Shown here: piece by piece, positions 3,848 through 5,024 of the stretch | Layout: each line of letters begins with the position of its first letter | Position numbering within the stretch: position 1 is the first letter of the stretch | Origin: Reyranella sp. | GTDB lineage: Bacteria > Pseudomonadota > Alphaproteobacteria > Reyranellales > Reyranellaceae | Length of the DNA stretch: 5,024 bases | NCBI GenBank assembly: GCA_030679805.1 | Contig: JAUXST010000777.1 | Coordinates: 1-5,024 of the forward strand | Direction: 5' to 3' | Made by a program: the position numbers and the translations under genes | Notes under the pieces: generated by a model | Told to the model about the DNA's origin: nothing | Databases searched by the model: none | The model's input: the letters and a program-made list of their open reading frames with translations, nothing else

Positions 3848-4957
3848 TCAGCGCCGCGGCAACAGCCGTTTGGCTTGCATCTCGGCGAAGCACTTCCGGA
3901 ACATGGCCTCGGTGTCCATCACCTCGGTGAAGCCCGCCTGCATCAATTTGATGGTCGAGACGATGGCGGCCGGCCCCGGCGTGTCGCGGCCGAAGCCCAT
4001 CGTATAGTCGGCATATTCGAACGAGAGCCCGACGAAGTCTCTTAGCGTGCCCGACTTGAGGCCTCGAGCGGCGCAAATCTCCGCCCAGTCGGCCTCGCGC
4101 GGCCTGATCTCGCGGTCGAGCGACAGCGGCACATGCTCGCCCGCTTCGAAGCCCAGCGCGTCGGCAATGGCGGGCCAGACGTTGGGCCAGACGAACACGT
4201 CGCCGTTGGTGACGTTGAATATCTCGTTGCCGGCGGCCGCCGCTTCGCCAGACCAAGCGATGCAACGCGCCAGAAGGTCGGCGTCGACCGCCTGCGCCAC
4301 GCGGCCGATGCCGCCGGGATAGTCTAGCTTTGTCCCTCCCGCCGTCTTTCCATGCAGGTGTCGCATCATGGCGGCATAGACGCCGAGCGCCGGGATCACG
4401 TTCATCGCGCTGCCGACCGAATCACCCACGATCAGTACCGGCCGCAGGATCGTCCAGCGCCACGCCTTGCCCGGCTGGCGTTCGCGCAGATAGCGCTCCT
4501 GATTCCAGTAGAAGTTGGGCTGCTCGTACATTTCCGAGCGGTTCTCGCGCGCCGGTACGCTGAGTGGCCGGATATGCACGCCGTAGGCCTTGGTGCCCTG
4601 CAGCAGCGCCACATGCCGCAGCGTCGGCGCCGCCGGCTCGAGCACCGCCATCAGGTTGCGCAGCATGGCGTCATTGATGCTGATCTGGCCCGGATCGCGC
4701 CAGCCATCGACCAGGTTCGGCGCCTCATAGAGCGCGGCGTAGACGAGGTGGGTCGCGCCCTGCAGCTCTGCCGCGGCATGCCGGCATTGCGCTGATACGG
4801 TCAGGTCGACCGCGACATGACGGGCGCCGTAGAGCTGGCGCGGCTTCCGCCGCGACAGCGCGACCACGTCGCATCCGCCGACGGCGCCGAAATGCCGCAA
4901 GGCGGCGTTTCCCACCAGACCGGTCGCGCCCGCGACCACGACTTTCTTGCCTGCCAT
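3848..4957 (-). CDS. PRISE-like SDR family NAD(P)-dependent oxidoreductase
   Basis: This is a 369-residue extended short-chain dehydrogenase/reductase. The Rossmann nucleotide loop is GATGLVG (residues 10-16), and the basic pair R36-R37 in ALSRRKP suggests NADPH. The usual YxxxK catalytic pair is absent. Instead there is LLQGTKAYGVH (118-128, K123) and PNFYWNQERYLRE (147-159, Y150). This is the layout of the PRISE family (plant progesterone 5-beta-reductase and iridoid synthase), where the Lys of TGxKHY and the Tyr of NFYY act in enone reduction. FNVTNGDVFVWPNVWP (247-262) and the IADALGFEAGE segment also fit bacterial members. The native substrate is unknown, and an activated C=C bond is a reasonable guess. 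The start is fixed by an in-frame TGA directly before the ATG and by a GGAG ribosome site. The gene is convergent with the sulfotransferase, and its promoter is upstream, near or beyond the window end. Confidence 0.88.
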   Translation of the reverse strand: MAGKKVVVAGATGLVGNAALRHFGAVGGCDVVALSRRKPRQLYGARHVAVDLTVSAQCRHAAAELQGATHLVYAALYEAPNLVDGWRDPGQISINDAMLRNLMAVLEPAAPTLRHVALLQGTKAYGVHIRPLSVPARENRSEMYEQPNFYWNQERYLRERQPGKAWRWTILRPVLIVGDSVGSAMNVIPALGVYAAMMRHLHGKTAGGTKLDYPGGIGRVAQAVDADLLARCIAWSGEAAAAGNEIFNVTNGDVFVWPNVWPAIADALGFEAGEHVPLSLDREIRPREADWAEICAARGLKSGTLRDFVGLSFEYADYTMGFGRDTPGPAAIVSTIKLMQAGFTEVMDTEAMFRKCFAEMQAKRLLPRR

Positions 4958-4966
4958 TCACACGTT

Positions 4967-4970
4967 CTCC
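4967..4970 (-). promoter_or_regulatory. Shine-Dalgarno GGAG for the SDR gene
   Basis: On the minus strand GGAGAA precedes the ATG at 4957, with 9 bases between GGAG and the start codon. An in-frame TGA immediately before the ATG rules out a longer protein. The remaining bases to 5024 show no convincing promoter or gene. Confidence 0.65.
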
Positions 4971-5024
4971 GGTGCGATTGCCCAACGCTGCCTAGCAGAT
5001 CGTGGCGGAGCGTGTCAGCCCACG

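Noticed and set aside
4958..5024. CTGACA-like -35 upstream of the reductase gene on the minus strand
   Set aside because: No acceptable -10 hexamer is found at a proper distance, and the window ends too close to judge.
1..5024. CRISPR array, tRNA, rRNA, insertion sequence or prophage signal
   Set aside because: No regularly spaced repeats, cloverleaf, transposase motif, or terminal inverted repeats with target duplication were seen.

Overview
The window is a GC-rich stretch of ordinary bacterial chromosome. The high GC content, the strong G/C preference at third codon positions and the protein families suggest an alphaproteobacterium, perhaps a Rhodospirillales- or Hyphomicrobiales-type soil or water organism. 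That placement is inference. No phage, IS, CRISPR, tRNA or rRNA signal was seen.

Layout, left to right. (1) The 3' end of mscL (+), a mechanosensitive channel. Its stop codon overlaps, inside a CTAG, the stop of (2) a GNAT acetyltransferase (-). (3) A DapA-family aldolase gene (-) lies just upstream of the acetyltransferase, 16 bp away, so the two probably form a dapA-gnat operon. (4) An 80-bp AT-rich divergent control region holds a 27-bp imperfect dyad, a second inverted repeat and a good sigma-70-like promoter. (5) A LysR-type regulator (+) reads away from dapA, the usual arrangement of a LysR regulator and its target. (6) A 363-bp intergenic region holds a very strong UUCG-capped intrinsic terminator, then a near-consensus sigma-54 (-24/-12) promoter, then a cluster of GTTTGC repeats including the perfect palindrome GTTTGCAAAC. 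(7) A PAPS-type sulfotransferase (+) follows. (8) A long hairpin fills the gap between two convergent stop codons. (9) A PRISE-like short-chain dehydrogenase/reductase (-) follows, and its upstream region runs to the window end.

The genes do not form one pathway. Two regulatory units stand out. The first is the LysR regulator with its divergent dapA-gnat pair. The second is a single-gene sulfotransferase unit, insulated upstream by a terminator and apparently driven by RpoN. The most interesting signal is the second unit: a sigma-54 promoter and repeated boxes in front of a sulfotransferase whose classical catalytic histidine is not obvious. I found no clear evidence for a wholly new multi-gene system.
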